Positions 10,577-22,222 of a stretch of DNA of 64,000 nt are shown one piece after another; positions within the stretch are counted from its first letter, which is position 1, and every line of letters begins with the position of its first letter. The notes under the pieces were generated by a model. The model did no database searches, was not told the origin of the DNA, and saw nothing but the letters and a program-made list of their open reading frames with translations. Both the position numbers and the translations under genes were made by a program. This stretch comes from Ulva prolifera (lineage: Eukaryota; Chlorophyta; Ulvophyceae; Ulvales; Ulvaceae). The DNA is taken from positions 10,682,985-10,746,984 of the forward strand of contig CM041196.1 in the NCBI GenBank assembly GCA_023078555.1, in the 5' to 3' direction.

Positions 10577-12126
10577 TCAGGTTATAAATTTTGCGTCCGG
10601 CCTCCTTCTGTTGTGAGATATCTCTCACACTAGCGCTGGCACAATTAACACCTTTTCTTATATGCATAGCGACTTGTTCAGCCATGTGGACGGTGGCACA
10701 CGCATAGCTTTTGAATTACCGATCGAGTTGTACACAGTGTGATCACACGTACGCTCAGTGGGCTTACGTGCCTGCACTCGCCACGTGTGACTGCACGCGT
10801 CCACCAGCCTTACGTGCACATTGCATCAGCACTGTGTACAGCTTTCTCCCGGCACAATGTATCCCGTCATAGGCTTATTATGGCTTTATGCAGCTAGCCG
10901 AATCGTTACTGCACATATTACGTCTTACTGTGTGCATTACCGCCGTTACACAGGGTCCGCCCGGCGGGCTCCAGGGTTGGCATGCACGATAATATCTGTA
11001 CAGCCACCCAGAGCTGCCCACGAATTACGTGCGCAGCCTTGCTTGCACTCATCTCAGGCTCTGTGAGCCACAATTTAAGATCTCCCGCGCTTATGCGGGA
11101 TCTGGGATCAGTGTGGCAGTTATGCGGCACGATTTGGCGAGGCCAGCTTTGAGAGGGGGGTTGACGTGGGCGCACACACCCCGGTATTTATACCGAGCGC
11201 TTGCTGGGACCATACACGCTTTACAGTAGTCTGGTTGGGGCGCCATCCATTTATGCAGTGGCACGTCGCATCCCTGCGTGTGAGTGTACCCCTGCTCTGT
11301 GCCTATACAGCCCTCGTGCTGCGGCAATCTTGACCCATCACTGCTTCTTCTTACTGCCATCGAGGTCTGTTACCCAAGACCAGACCAATAGGTCTCAACA
11401 CCTTCTCTTTGTCTGTCTCGCCATTTTCCATTGCCTATGTATAGCATACAGCTTAGCGCATGCACTTGCACTCGACCACATGCACTTGCAATCGGGGCTG
11501 GTGTGGGCTCCTACGCACTCTTTTGCAAAATCTACCATTCCTTCAACGGGCGTCACCTGAAGCCAACAGCCGTCTGGCGTAGTCGTGTCGTCAAGTACCT
11601 TTTTCGCCTTGGCGCTTTTTTGGTACCCCTCGGGTAGTGCTTTCAATGTCTCCCGGATCTTCGCGCACATGAAGATACCGCCCTTCAGTTTAGCAACTTT
11701 AGAGTCCACGTTCCTTGCAGTCGTCCCGTCGCTGACGCATGACCGACTGCCGCCATGATCAAAAGTGCTCGTTGCAGCCGGAGTGGGCCCCGTCAAACTC
11801 GAAACCGCCCAGACCTTGCCAGGCAGCTCTGGCGTTACGGGAGCAGCTCCCTCGGGTAATGCTACAGTGTGACACAACAACTCCAGTAAACCAGCGCCTG
11901 TGTAAATGGCTCCGGTCGCGCCTGTAGACTTCGATCCCGTGGGAGTCATTCTGAACTTGTGCCGCTTCCATTCAGACCCGTCAGTATCGTGGGATACATT
12001 GATGCCACAATTCACCAGTAACGTGAGCATGAACGAATTTTGATCGCGCGTTTTGGTATGACACTTGCTGAAAACCTGCTGCGATTTGCCGTCAACATTG
12101 TTGCATTTCAAAAGCACATTTGCCAT
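10577..12126 (-). pseudogene. Unrecognised ORF A, its 3' end broken by a solo LTR
   Basis: The ATG at 12124-12126 opens a frame of 243 codons that now ends inside the LTR with a single Cys codon. Taking out the LTR (10609-11400) and one TSD copy extends the frame by eight further codons, RPDAKFIT, to a stop at 10577-10579. The native protein would therefore be about 250 residues. It is Cys-rich, with for example LLKCNNVDGKSQQVFSKC near the start and KECVGAHTSPDCKC near residue 215, and a basic end (QTKRR). No family is recognised. Because the LTR replaces only the last few codons, a near-full protein could still be made. Confidence 0.4.
10609..11400 (+). mobile_element. Solo LTR of the element G family
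   Basis: A 792-bp sequence begins TGTTGTGAGATATC and ends GGTCTCAACA. It is closely similar over its whole length to 46328-47129. It is flanked by the 5-bp duplication CCTTC at 10604-10608 and 11401-11405. It has no internal region. A motif near 11180 (CGGTATTTATACCGAGCGCTTGCTGGGA) also resembles 50690-50720 just upstream of gypsy J, hinting that the family is gypsy-type. Confidence 0.93.
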
Positions 12127-12255
12127 AATGCCTACGCCTATGAAAGGTTTACTTGAACTGGGTTGTGGGACATTGAGCGGTGCCCGTCGATCGGTGGTTG
12201 TTTGTACATGCTGGATATTTGGACGTATCTAACGATTTGAAAGCGGGACCGTGTT

Positions 12256-12291
12256 CGTGGCGACTAGAGGCTTAAGCCTCTAGACGCCACG
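12256..12291. repeat. 36-bp near-perfect palindrome
   Basis: The arms CGTGGCGACTAGAGGCTT and AAGCCTCTAGACGCCACG are complementary except at one position, with no loop. It lies between ORF A and the CACTA-like relic. It could be a transposon terminal structure or a protein binding site; no partner copy was noticed. Confidence 0.8.
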
Positions 12292-12481
12292 ACCAGCTTT
12301 GATGAAGTAGCTGAATTGTGTGCCAAAGATGCAAGGCGAGTGCTCTGTCATGTGCATCACGGATCAGGTGAGAGAGATGATATTATAATTAGACTCTTGG
12401 TGCTTGGAAGCTTCTGATACGGAGCACAGTTGAGCCAGTACAATCGCCGCTCGCACCAGCTGCAACCGCAACCGTACAAGT

Positions 12482-14392
12482 ATGCACGCCGATCACGTAG
12501 CGACGGAGCCTATGGCTAAACGTGTTAAGAGGACAAAGGCAGCAATAGAGTTCGGTCTTGCGCAAAAAGGTATTTACAGTGACCCTGGCGCGAATGGTGC
12601 ACAGAGGTACAAATGCAAGCACTGTCACACTCCTTTCGCGTTCTCTAGCAGAGCGCATGCAACGCGGCACGAGAGCCCAGCTGCCCTGGGTGTGGCCCAG
12701 CATACGACAATGATGTTGGCGGTCCATTTGCCGGCTGCGACACGAGTCTGCCCTTGGGGGCATCTCTGCAAGATGAGCCTGCTGCTGTCTCCGGCTCCTC
12801 AGATGCATACACGTACAGCATTCCAGAATGCACAGAAGATTGGGCGGTAGGCACTGAGGCAGATGCACCTGTGTATTACACAACTGAAGAGGCAGATTTA
12901 ATCGCTATGGCAAGGGCGACTGCCTTGGATGCTGTCTATGAGGTGTGACACCCCGATCCCGCAGCTGAGTTGCACAAGACCATGTGAGAGCAGTAGATCA
13001 GAGAGGTGCATATGCATGACCGAGTGTGCATGGACGCATGTCGCTACAGATGTGTTGTTGCAGGAGTTGATCGGATATGATGACTAGAGAGCCCGATAAG
13101 GACTAGAGAACCTGGATGAGGAAGACGAGGATAGCATCGCCCCTCGGCCAGCTGGCGACCGTGGCCCATTACCGGGTCAAGAGCTCGCTGAGGCCGCAGC
13201 CGATCAGGGTGTGTATGCACCTCTGCCCATCGGTGTCCATCTGGCTCCGGCGCAACGGCGGTTGCAGGAAGTCCATGCTGCACAACAGGGTCGGCGACCG
13301 CCTAAGAAGGGGACCGGAGCATGGTTGTGTGAGCACCGAGGGGATCCCATCACACCGGGGCATGCCGTCACCGTTGTGCAGGCCTGTTACTGGTTGGCGA
13401 CGATGAAGAACGATCACAGGGTCACAGACACAGTGATTGATCAGCATTGTGCGATGATGCACCACTTGATCCTGCCGCATGACAATTTGTACCCGGCATC
13501 ATACCACATGGTGAAGGCGGTATTGGACGTGGAATCAAGCACCACGTGTACTAAACATAGATGTGACAAGTGTTGGACTGTCTTTCCAACAATGGATCCT
13601 GCTTAGTATCTAGGAAATGCAGATGCAGTGTGTGCAGCTGAAGGCTGTGGCAACCGGCGCTTTGACATTTCTGAAACTGGTGGGGTGTTTTCCAAGCGGA
13701 ATATATACTACTTTGATGTACGGGCAACGGTATTGGACCTTCTGGATCCAGTATTGGAAGACCTCGATGCATACCGTGAGCAGCGAAAACAGGCCTATCA
13801 AGACCCTGCTTTTTTTAGCAGCCCCGCTATAGGCCACAAGCTCAGCAACCCCTCCGTAGAGGAGAATAAAATTGTAATTCCGTTTTCTGTGGGTACGGTG
13901 CACATGGCCTGGGTCTGGTATACGGCATGTAGTAGCAGCCTAGTGTGACAATGCCACCGGTTCATGCAGGGGGGGATTGTGTCCAGATCTACACCAACAA
14001 AGTGTACGGTACGTTGGCTTGTGGGCTGAAGTTGACTGATGCGCCCGAGGGTTTGCAAGCCAAGAATATAACATGGTCCCCGGTGTGCATCGTTCAAGGA
14101 CCAAAAGAGCCTGGGTCTTGCCATGATGTCATGGCCCCCATCATAGAATTCTTTGAGAAACATGATCCAGGTGTGGTGTTGCTATACATGCCTACTAACT
14201 TGAACGACATTCCACTACTGTTGAGCAGTCTCTCACACTGAGTGAACCTACAAGCCAACCGGGTTCCACACCTCTCCTGGTCGATGTTGGCGGGCCACAG
14301 CTGCTGAAAGTCTGGCCGGTTCTGGTGCGTGCACAGGGAGACATCCCGTTCATGACCAAGTTAACAAGATATATGCCGCAACACAGAGGCTA
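12482..14392 (+). pseudogene. CACTA (TNP2-like) transposase relic
   Basis: Several frames together resemble the N-terminal half of a CACTA/EnSpm-type transposase. At 12605-12665 there is a zinc-finger-like RYKCKHCHTPFAFSSRAHATRH. At 13500-13700, across one in-frame TAG at 13604-13606, there is a two-Cys-pair region (HRCDKCW, then CAAEGCGNRRF) leading to YYFDVRATVLDLLDP. At 13960-14150 the YGTLACGLKLTDAP and VCIVQGPKEPG segment matches the TNP2 pattern in which a GPK-P motif precedes a long Asp/Glu-rich helix. At 14290-14392 comes VWPVLVRAQGDIPFMTKL. Frame changes and stops show it is dead. The C-terminal half and terminal repeats are not seen. The TNP2 assignment rests on motif pattern only. 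Confidence 0.6.
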
Positions 14393-16950
14393 GGTGGGTA
14401 GGGGTCTCACACATACTTACATGCAAATGGGCATACTCCACTGCATTGGTCACAAGTACAGCTTCAGCGCCGTAGCAACGAAAACCCCACTCCAATTGGT
14501 CGAACACACGTAGACGTGCACAAGGCAACGCATTCATCCACGTGCAGAAATACGGGCGACATGTCATATCACAGTTGAGCTAAAAATCTACCGCGCGGAT
14601 GTGCCATCTCAGATACTAACGTGCAACGCAACAGTACCGGGCAGGCGACGATCACATGCCTCGGAACAACGGCACACTACATACATGCTGCAGCAGCCAC
14701 ACGTAAGCGCACATCCTCTTACATAATCGCCTATGCATACGAGGCAGTAGGATGAGGTGTGCCATGCCATAATCTTAACCAAGACCTTGTCATGTATGCG
14801 CGAGCAAACGGTGCTCGGAATCAGCGTGCACGCAAGAGGAACGGATGCACGTTCTTCACAGTGAGCATGGCAGCACTAGAGACATGGCGAAGCCTGTCAC
14901 GACTAACCACGTGGGTCTCTGAAGAGCCTAAATACTTGCTCGCCGCGTTGTGCAGTTAGAACATGGTGAGTGTGCGTGCGTGACACCGTCATCGAATGAG
15001 CATCCGATCCGCATCACCCGGCACAGTCTTCCGCACTACCGCTGCAATGACTTGTACATCGCATATGTGTCACGAAAAGGCGCCGTAGGTGCACAGCTGT
15101 GCCACCATGGCCACCTGCACATCGTTGTTTGCTAGCGCAATCGCTGGACATCCATCGTGCTGTCGCGTTGTGCACACGGCCGATCACATCTGAAAAGGAA
15201 GCTCCGCGGGCACACACGCAGCCGCTCGCAACCATAACAGCTATACGAATTGTTTCGTCTCACTGCCGCACGCAGTTGCAGCTGCAACGTACCAACATCT
15301 CGGCCGACAGATTCCAGGCGTGCTTGCGTCACGTGCTGATGCCGAGCAGTGTGGCTTGAGGTTCATTCACTTTTAGTGTGAATCAGGCCGCTACATTCGA
15401 TTGATGTGCACGAATGTACCAGGCAACTCGGTAGTCGCACAGAAGTTGTGAAGAATGGACACACCTTGTCCTTGAGGGGCTTGCCTATATGTTGGGTCCC
15501 TACTGTCTACAAGCACTGCTCGTGCTGCTCCATGGACTAGCCGTGTTTCTCTTACAACCAAGACGCTGCCGCTCACTATAGCCGATTCAGATGCTCAATC
15601 GGAGCGGATGGGAATGTTCAAAGTCGTTTACGCAGATGCGGCAACGTTGGTAGCGGTCCGTGAGTTCGCCGATGGGTAGTGTTTAGTGTGGCATGTGACT
15701 ACGGCATCACAATTAATATGATCCGGTTGCATTGTGCTAAACTTCCAACGGCAATGGGAAGGCTCACCTTACGCATGATCTCAACTGGAGGGTCAGAATT
15801 GGAGAAAACTACGCTCCGTTCGATGTGCAGACTCCGTGGCATACTATGATAGGCAGTCAAACCTGTCCACAACTTCCGTTGGCTGTGCCATGCTTGCTAT
15901 ATTTGAGGTGAATGTTATAAGATAAACAATACACTAGAGGCATATGCGATGCACTCTCCACCGGAATCATGAATCGTCGCTGCTAGGCCAATGTCATAGG
16001 TTACTGTGTACCACAACTCATGTATCCGGTGTAGCAAGCCATGTGCGCAGTGTGTGTTGCCTTGTATCCACGGGTCACAAGAACTGCCGCGGTCCTGTGT
16101 GTCAGCGCTAGCCCTGGCTTTGTCACACCCCACAGATGCCCGACTCGCAAGAGTACGTACATAATACTACTACAGGAGCATATGTTGCAACGGACACCCA
16201 CAAGCATGGCGTTTTACCGGCAATACTACACCTTGCATTGCCAATGAGCACGTGTGTGCGGCAACGCTGGCCTCCCCACCCAGGGTCCCTGATGAGCTTG
16301 GCCCTAGTTGACCCCCTCCATAGACTGTCCATGCATGCTCTTGCATAGGCAACCAATGCATGTAGCCTGCACAATCATCTGAAAGACATCCGGACACGAG
16401 ATCGGTCACGCTCAAGAGGAGATCACAATGTGCCGCATGAGGAGAGTGCCCCTGTGGACATGGACCGGGTCTGCGGACGTTTCATCACAGCGGCGTCTTC
16501 AGAGCCCATGGCCGACACCACATGTGCTATTGACGGTCTATACACCAACAGGCCGCGACTGGGCGGATTGGCCTCGTAGGGCATGGGCATGGGCGATCAC
16601 ACTTCGTAGATACCGAGTGGCGACGGAAGAATGCACTCACTAGGCACGCCTTCCAACACACAACACAGCAGAGCTGACTGTGCGAGCAGTGCCACTCCAC
16701 ACTCCGTGTCGCCAGTGCAGCGTCCGCATTGGCCAGCTCGGGAGAGCAGCATGACCGTAATAGTACCCCAGTCCGCACTAGAGCAATCAAATGTCTGTGA
16801 AGCTCCTCATGTCGCAGATTTGACATCGCGTTCGGTGTAGACACTGGTTTCCCAATCGCTGCTCCATGGGAATGCTGCACTCAACACGAGCCCAAGCGCT
16901 CCATTCTACTCTGAATGACCTCGGACCGCTTTCATAGCCCTAACAATAGA
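14393..16950. other. Long stretch without a recognisable gene
   Basis: About 2.5 kb of short overlapping frames on both strands, none with recognisable motifs. No repeat partner elsewhere in the window was noticed. Probably decayed repeat sequence. Confidence 0.4.
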
Positions 16951-18865
16951 AGTACCTCTATCATAAACCTTTTAAATCACGAAAAGCGACTGCTGATCGC
17001 ATTTCTCCGAATTTTCATTCAGTGGCGCACCCCGATGGCGCACCCACCGGTACGCCAGTCTGGCATCTGGCCTGTGAATTGGCTCATCAGATTTACAGAA
17101 ATCACCCAACCATATCAGATCATTCGTAGGACTAGCAGGACATTTGAGGAGATTCATTCCGAAGTTTCCGACAATAGCCGGTCCATTATTGCAACGTGTG
17201 AACACAAAGGAACATTTACCTTGGACTGTGCAATGCAATGAACCATTCAGCAACATTAAGCAAGCACTGCCCAATGCAACATTCATGCGCCACCCTGATA
17301 ATGACACATCATATCACATATATACAGTTGCATCCGATTACTCATACGGCGATGTACTTACACATGAGCATGATGGAAGTTCATCTCCCGTTGCATGGAT
17401 ATGCCGCAAATTGAACAAATCAGAAGAAAATTACTACACGCTCAAGAAAGAGTAAAGCGCAATCGTGTTAGCATATCGACGGTGGCGATGTTCCTTAGAA
17501 AACAACCATCCTATGTTCATTCATTCATATCACAACCCACTGCGATTTTAACAGACTCAGAGGTAGCTCACCGGCAAACATGCTAGGTGGCTCAAATCAC
17601 TGTCACGCATCGACCGGAGGATAACTGACATTCCAGGCGATGCTAATTATGTAGCCGATGCACTCACCAGAGCTACTAACCTGTCTACTGCAGAGGTCAT
17701 ACTACACGACGGAGACACACTGTCAGCAGAAACCCCCACCAGCCCTACCAGGCATTAGCATTAACGAACATTTTGGTCCGCAGGCCAATCTCATCGGTAG
17801 ATGTTCCCCCCCTTTAAAAATCATCACAGGCACCATCAAGTGGTCCCACCCCGGCCACCAGCCCACCGGGTGCCCCTCTGGGTTCGCGGTGTGCCGTGTC
17901 AGCGGGTGCCCCTCTGGGTTTGCGGTGTGCCGTGTCAGCGGCCGATGTCAGTTCACCTTCGGCCAGACACATTCAGCTGATCCAGCTGATGGCCGCAGCG
18001 TCACGGCTCTTGCCAAACGTCAGCGGACCGCCCAATGGCGCCCCGCCACATCATCAGCTCCACCTCGGCTGGCCATTTTCAGTAGCTCCAACAGCCTTCA
18101 CCGGACAGAGCATCTGCTGCCCGATCCCCAGGAACAGCAGTTACCACTGTCCCCATTCCTGCCGCCACTAGACCTGCATCAGAGACCTGTGAACTCGGCG
18201 GAGCAGCAGACCCAAAGCTGCGAGAAGTCAGCGCAGCCCTCCGAGGAGACGGCCTAACCCCGTGAACAGCAGGATCTAGTGATGGATCAGGCTTCCTTCG
18301 AAGAAATCGGTACGCGATTACAATCACAACATAATGCACGTTTGTCACTAGATACTGCATTGGATGATTTTTGGGATAGGATGCATACACGATACTCACA
18401 CGACGAAATGTTCAAAACCCCATGTCCTAAGTTGAGATACGATCAAGTCTGGCAAGTTTTTTTTTTGGACCACAAACTAGTGGTGCCTGACCATGATAAA
18501 CGCAGAAAACCAACACTGTTGTCGCATCAGATACACCTCTGGCATGCTCACATGGGCATCAAGCGCACACAGGCACTCATTATTGACACATTTCAACGGC
18601 CCCACATAAGTACTGACATTGAACATTTCGTCAAACAATGCCATTCATGTCAGCTAATGCAGTCATCAGGGTGTTCTGGCAGCATATTTTCAACTTAACC
18701 TGTGCCAACTGCATGCTGGAGAGTAGTAAAGTTAGACATGATCACTCAACTGCCACGCACACAGTCCAGGTCTGACTGCATTGTCGTCTTTGTAGACCAG
18801 ATTTCAGAGATGGTAAGACTCATCCCTACTGATAGCACATTAGACGGACATGGCTTTGCCAAGCT
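16951..18865 (+). pseudogene. Ty3/gypsy-type pol relic, first part (RT end, RNase H, integrase N-terminus)
   Basis: After an initial stretch with stops, the frame at 17110-17455 carries the gypsy RT-RNase H connection (SFVGLAGHLRRFIPKFPTIA) and RNase H (HIYTVASDYSYGDVLTHEH, then SPVAWICRKLNKSEENYYTL). ITDIPGDANYVADALTRA follows at about 17625. The integrase begins after a Pro/Gln-rich linker: the HHCC zinc domain is HLWHAHMGIKRTQ with QCHSCQ near 18540-18655, and the catalytic core starts with VVKLDMITQLPRT and IVVFVDQISEMVRL near 18725-18815. In-frame stops lie near 17453, 17550 and 18697. The core breaks off at FAKLF near 18868, where foreign sequence begins. Confidence 0.85.
17871..17942 (+). 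repeat. 36-bp tandem duplication
   Basis: Two adjacent copies differing at one base (GGTTCGCGG versus GGTTTGCGG). It is in frame in the RNase H-integrase linker, giving a doubled CPSGFAVCRVSG segment. Confidence 0.9.
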
Positions 18866-19765
18866 GTTCTTAATTATGTATAATAGTTATGTAATATATA
18901 TGTATAATTATTACATAAGTAGTATGTATATATATAACAATAATAATTATTATATAATTATATCCAAATTATGGCTCACCACTAGCGGTCACCTTTCATA
19001 AAAATGGGCACTTTCAAATTTCGAAAACACTGCATGTCACTGAAACCGCTTAGCAGAATTTAATACGGATAACACAGTGCACATGCTTGATAACCAAATG
19101 TGCATACTGTGTGAGCAATTCCGGAGTGAAGCGGGTGATCGCAATGTTCAGATTTTTTTTATGCGGTGGTCGTGGGGCTGACTCTGCAGACCCCAGCCCC
19201 CATGACAGGAGCCCACTGTGGCTGCACCTCTAGGTTCACTGCAATAATTCTGGCCTTGATTCTTTGGGGACATGTAGCTTACACACTGTGAAATCACATA
19301 ACTTGAGCTCGCTGGTACACGTCTCCGTGCCTACAACGTAGCGTCGCTGGCGTGCAACCCTTGCCGCCCCCGCCATAACGGCCTAAAGTCTATGAATGTA
19401 GTTTGCAGATAGCTGTAACAATCAGAATCGAGTTCGGTATGCCACAGGTTGATCGAGTGCTTGTATCACTAGGTTGGTCACTCGGCTGTGCAAGAGCCTC
19501 TACTCCACCATATACAGCGTGCAAGCATTCTGCAGGCCACCTGAGACACCCTCCGTTTCACTATGCCGTTCGTCACATCTTTCCTTTACTTGATGTGCTC
19601 GCATGCTAGGGCATCGTAGCCCATGCATTGCCACAAAACTGCTCCGTATGCGCTATGCATGGCTCGGTCAGGCCTCTCATGTTTTGATATGTTTATATTG
19701 CATTGTGCATGAAGTGCCGGTTTGTGCATGTGCTGACCGCTAGGCATATGAAGTGATAGGGTGTC
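18866..19765. other. Foreign sequence inside the gypsy integrase
   Basis: About 900 bases separate the FAKLF part of the integrase core from the RKIFKSICDHMGISL part. The first 100 bases (18873-18970) are very AT-rich, with TATATATA and ATTATT runs. The rest has no recognisable ORF. The native integrase needs only about 20 codons here, so this is an insertion or replacement. I could not define ends or a target duplication. A few bases such as ATTTTTTTTATG near 19155 could be a decayed poly-A/T feature. Confidence 0.6.
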
Positions 19766-20635
19766 TTGTGGAACAGAAAAATATTCAAAAGTATCTGCGA
19801 TCACATGGGCATCAGTCTGCAACTGAAAGTTTCATACCACCCACGGCAAATGGACGGGCAGAGCGCCTCAATCGTGATTGAGGAGGCCCTCCGCCGTTTT
19901 GTCAGCTCATCTCATGATGGCTGGGTGATACGGTTGAGGATCTTTAAAAACAAGTTAAAGCAGATACAATCCCGATTTATGTGTAGTACCGCAGAACTTT
20001 TCTAGTCAATATACTAATCTCAGGGAAACGCAATTCAAATATCTTCTGTGTAATCACCTATGCCACTGTCACTCGACATAGCGTGAGCGGCATGTATCAC
20101 TAGGACACATTCTTGCCGCATGTTGAATTCATCATCAACATCGGTAAGAACGCCAGCACAGGGTGTACTCCCTCTGACTTAACCGCATCACCCTACCATT
20201 GTCCCCAACATCAATTGCATTTATTTTGCCAGAATCACACCGGTTGCATACATTTGTACTACGTCGCATGTATTATCACTCAGCCAAACATGCATTGTCT
20301 CAGGCAAACCAAAGCATTTGGTCTGGTGCCATCAAAACATCTAGTGAATTTATTGTTGGAAAACCTGTCTTGCTGTCTGTCCAAGGTCGCGCTACACCAC
20401 CCATCACTGCGCTGCAAGTTCGTTGCACGCTGGACTAGTCCATGTCCGATACTCGAACTCGTCGGCGCCCGCGCCGCAAGAATCCGACTTCCGGAATCAC
20501 TACAAGAATTGCGAATGCATGATGGTTTTCATTTTCATGTCTCAAGCCATATACGGAGGCATATTATCATGAGTGCACGACTGTACCACACTACACGGCA
20601 TACATTGATTCTGAAGCAGTGTTCGAGGTAGAAGC
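19766..20635 (+). pseudogene. Ty3/gypsy-type integrase C-terminal relic
   Basis: Continues the integrase of 16951-18865: SICDHMGISLQLKVSYHPRQ and MDGQSASIVIEEALRRFV match the core around the third acidic residue, though the usual GQSERVN is degenerate. LPHVEFIINIGKNASTGCTP follows near 20115. KFVARWTSPCPILELVGARA with a MHDGFHFHVSS motif near 20405-20545 matches the C-terminal beta-barrel segment of gypsy integrases. Frameshifts separate the pieces. The relic ends just before the 5' end of element B. Confidence 0.75.
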
Positions 20636-20644
20636 GATATTAGA

Positions 20645-20908
20645 CTACCTATCGTGAGAAGCTGTTGAGTAGTCTAGTGCATTGTGTGCATGGCATGCAT
20701 GTGCATGCATAGGTCTGATTAGGTATGTGGAGAGAGTCATGGCAGTTGGGTATTTGATTGCATATAGGTAGACTGTAGCAGATGAACACTATCGTGTTCT
20801 TCGAGCTGCTGTTGTCATGACAAGTGTGATATCCATCACCATTGTGATATCCTGATTCGTCACTCCCCAGATTGTGAACGTGTTCACTGAGCCCGCGTTG
20901 TCATGACA
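20645..20908 (+). repeat. Putative 5' LTR of copia element B
   Basis: Inferred from position: it ends TTGTCATGACA at 20908 directly before a copia-like primer site. It contains GCATATAGG near 20760 as a possible TATA box. GTTGTCATGACA occurs twice (20811 and 20897). The 5' boundary is not certain, and the sequence after B's coding end (37139 onward) is not visibly similar, so LTR pairing is unproven. Confidence 0.35.
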
Positions 20909-20921
20909 GGTTATTGGCTTC
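20909..20921 (+). promoter_or_regulatory. Primer binding site of element B
   Basis: GGTTATTGGC follows the LTR end. It resembles the GGTTATGGG sites of elements C and D and, from knowledge of the Drosophila copia element, a site for priming by a cleaved initiator-Met tRNA rather than its 3' end. Confidence 0.5.
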
Positions 20922-20943
20922 GGACGACTTCACTACGCCAGCA

Positions 20944-21855
20944 ATGAGTAACGTCAATCAATCCAAGCCTAGCATCGAGCTCACGGTTGCGAATGCCGTG
21001 AGCTGGTTCAAGCATATGACGCTGCTGCTGCAGTTGTATGATGGTTGCTGGAAGGCAATCACAGAAGACAGTAGGACGGACATGGACAAAGCTAAGGCTG
21101 GACTCGTGATTTCGATGAACGTGGGTGACAATCTACTCCACGTAGTAGATCCTGCCAAATCTCCTGGACTACCTTGAATGCTCGGTTTGTAGGCGTGAGT
21201 GCTACACGCAAAATTTCGCTTCAGAAATTACAGACTTCCTTCCGAAAGGAGTCCACTGAATCTCTTGAGAAATTCATTGCACGCACCAACGACCTCCGTG
21301 CTCAATTGGCCACAGATGCTTGAGGAAGAAGCATTTGTGCTTTTGTTCCTATCTGCACTGAGTGAAATATAGCTAGCGGCTTGTCTCAGAGCCTGCTAGC
21401 TCACAAGCCGCTGATGTCATATGCTGACATCATTGTGAACATGCGAGGCACGTTCGGTGCTGACATGCTCGCCAAGCGTGAAGCTGCTGCCGGACAGCAA
21501 GCTTATGAAGTCGCCGACACCAGCGGCGCACATGTGCGTACTGTCACAGAACTGGCCACAACATCATACTGTGTTACAAGCTGCGCAACCATTAGCAGTC
21601 GCGTGACAATGGCAACTTCCCGCGAGGCGGTCGCGGCAATGCACGCAGCGGTGGCAGGCGCGGTGGCGGTGGCGGATGCGGCGGAGGTCGTGGCCACGGC
21701 GGACGCCCACAAGCGAATTACAGCAGCGCATTCATCTGCGTCTCAGCAAACCAGGTGTCCGCTTCCAGCTCCAAATGGTCGTTCGATTCAGCTTGCACTG
21801 ACCACATGGTCAATGATGCAAGCCTGCTCCAAAATGCGCAGCCATATGCATCGTC
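20944..21855 (+). pseudogene. Copia element B: gag and start of protease
   Basis: The first ATG after the primer site is at 20944. Gag has a UBN2-like start (IELTVANAVSWFKHMTLLLQ). A frame change near 21175 and a stop near 21320 break it. A CCHC zinc knuckle, CAYCHRTGHNIILC, lies at 21533-21574 in another frame and is followed by a Gly/Arg-rich tail. The protease active site is SFDSACTDHM near 21785, with DSA where copia proteases usually have DSG. The protein is cut at 21855 by element A and resumes at 28355 in the same frame. B is the oldest layer of the nested complex. Confidence 0.85.
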
Positions 21856-21860
21856 ATGCA

Positions 21861-22208
21861 TGTCACAATGCATGAGCCTGCGGGCAGCACTGTGGTGACA
21901 GGTGCACCCATGCACGGATGATCCGCGGATCCAGTGCAGGGGTAAGCCGCCAGCCGGGATTGTCTCAATGTAGTGAGGGAGATCCCGCGAGGACCTCCCG
22001 CCGTAACCTTGAGTGTTCAGTGTGCATATAAGGATGTGCACACTGTGATCTGTAACCATTCTTCTCACTGTTTCACGGTACTAGCAATATCCGATCTCTC
22101 CCTCGCATTCCTCGGTTTTACCTCGGTGCGCAGCAGGTATCGAATGCTGGTTACCCGACCTGACTTAAGACTGCGCGTCTGACCTGCAGATAGAGAGCAT
22201 TTCTGACA
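21861..22208 (+). repeat. 5' LTR of element A
   Basis: Begins TGTCACAATGCATG and ends CATTTCTGACA. A TATA-like CATATAAGG lies at 22025-22033. In the presumed transcribed part a GT-AG interval, GTATCG...CTGCAG at 22137-22189 (53 nt), could be a small intron; in the 3' LTR the donor reads GCAAGTATGG. No spliced terminal copy like that of C and E is present. Confidence 0.93.
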
Positions 22209-22222
22209 TGGTAACGGTGAAT
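22209..22222 (+). promoter_or_regulatory. Primer binding site of element A
   Basis: TGGTAACGGTG starts directly after the LTR end. TGG at this place is the usual complement of a tRNA CCA end, so A probably uses a tRNA 3' end, unlike C and D. Confidence 0.55.
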
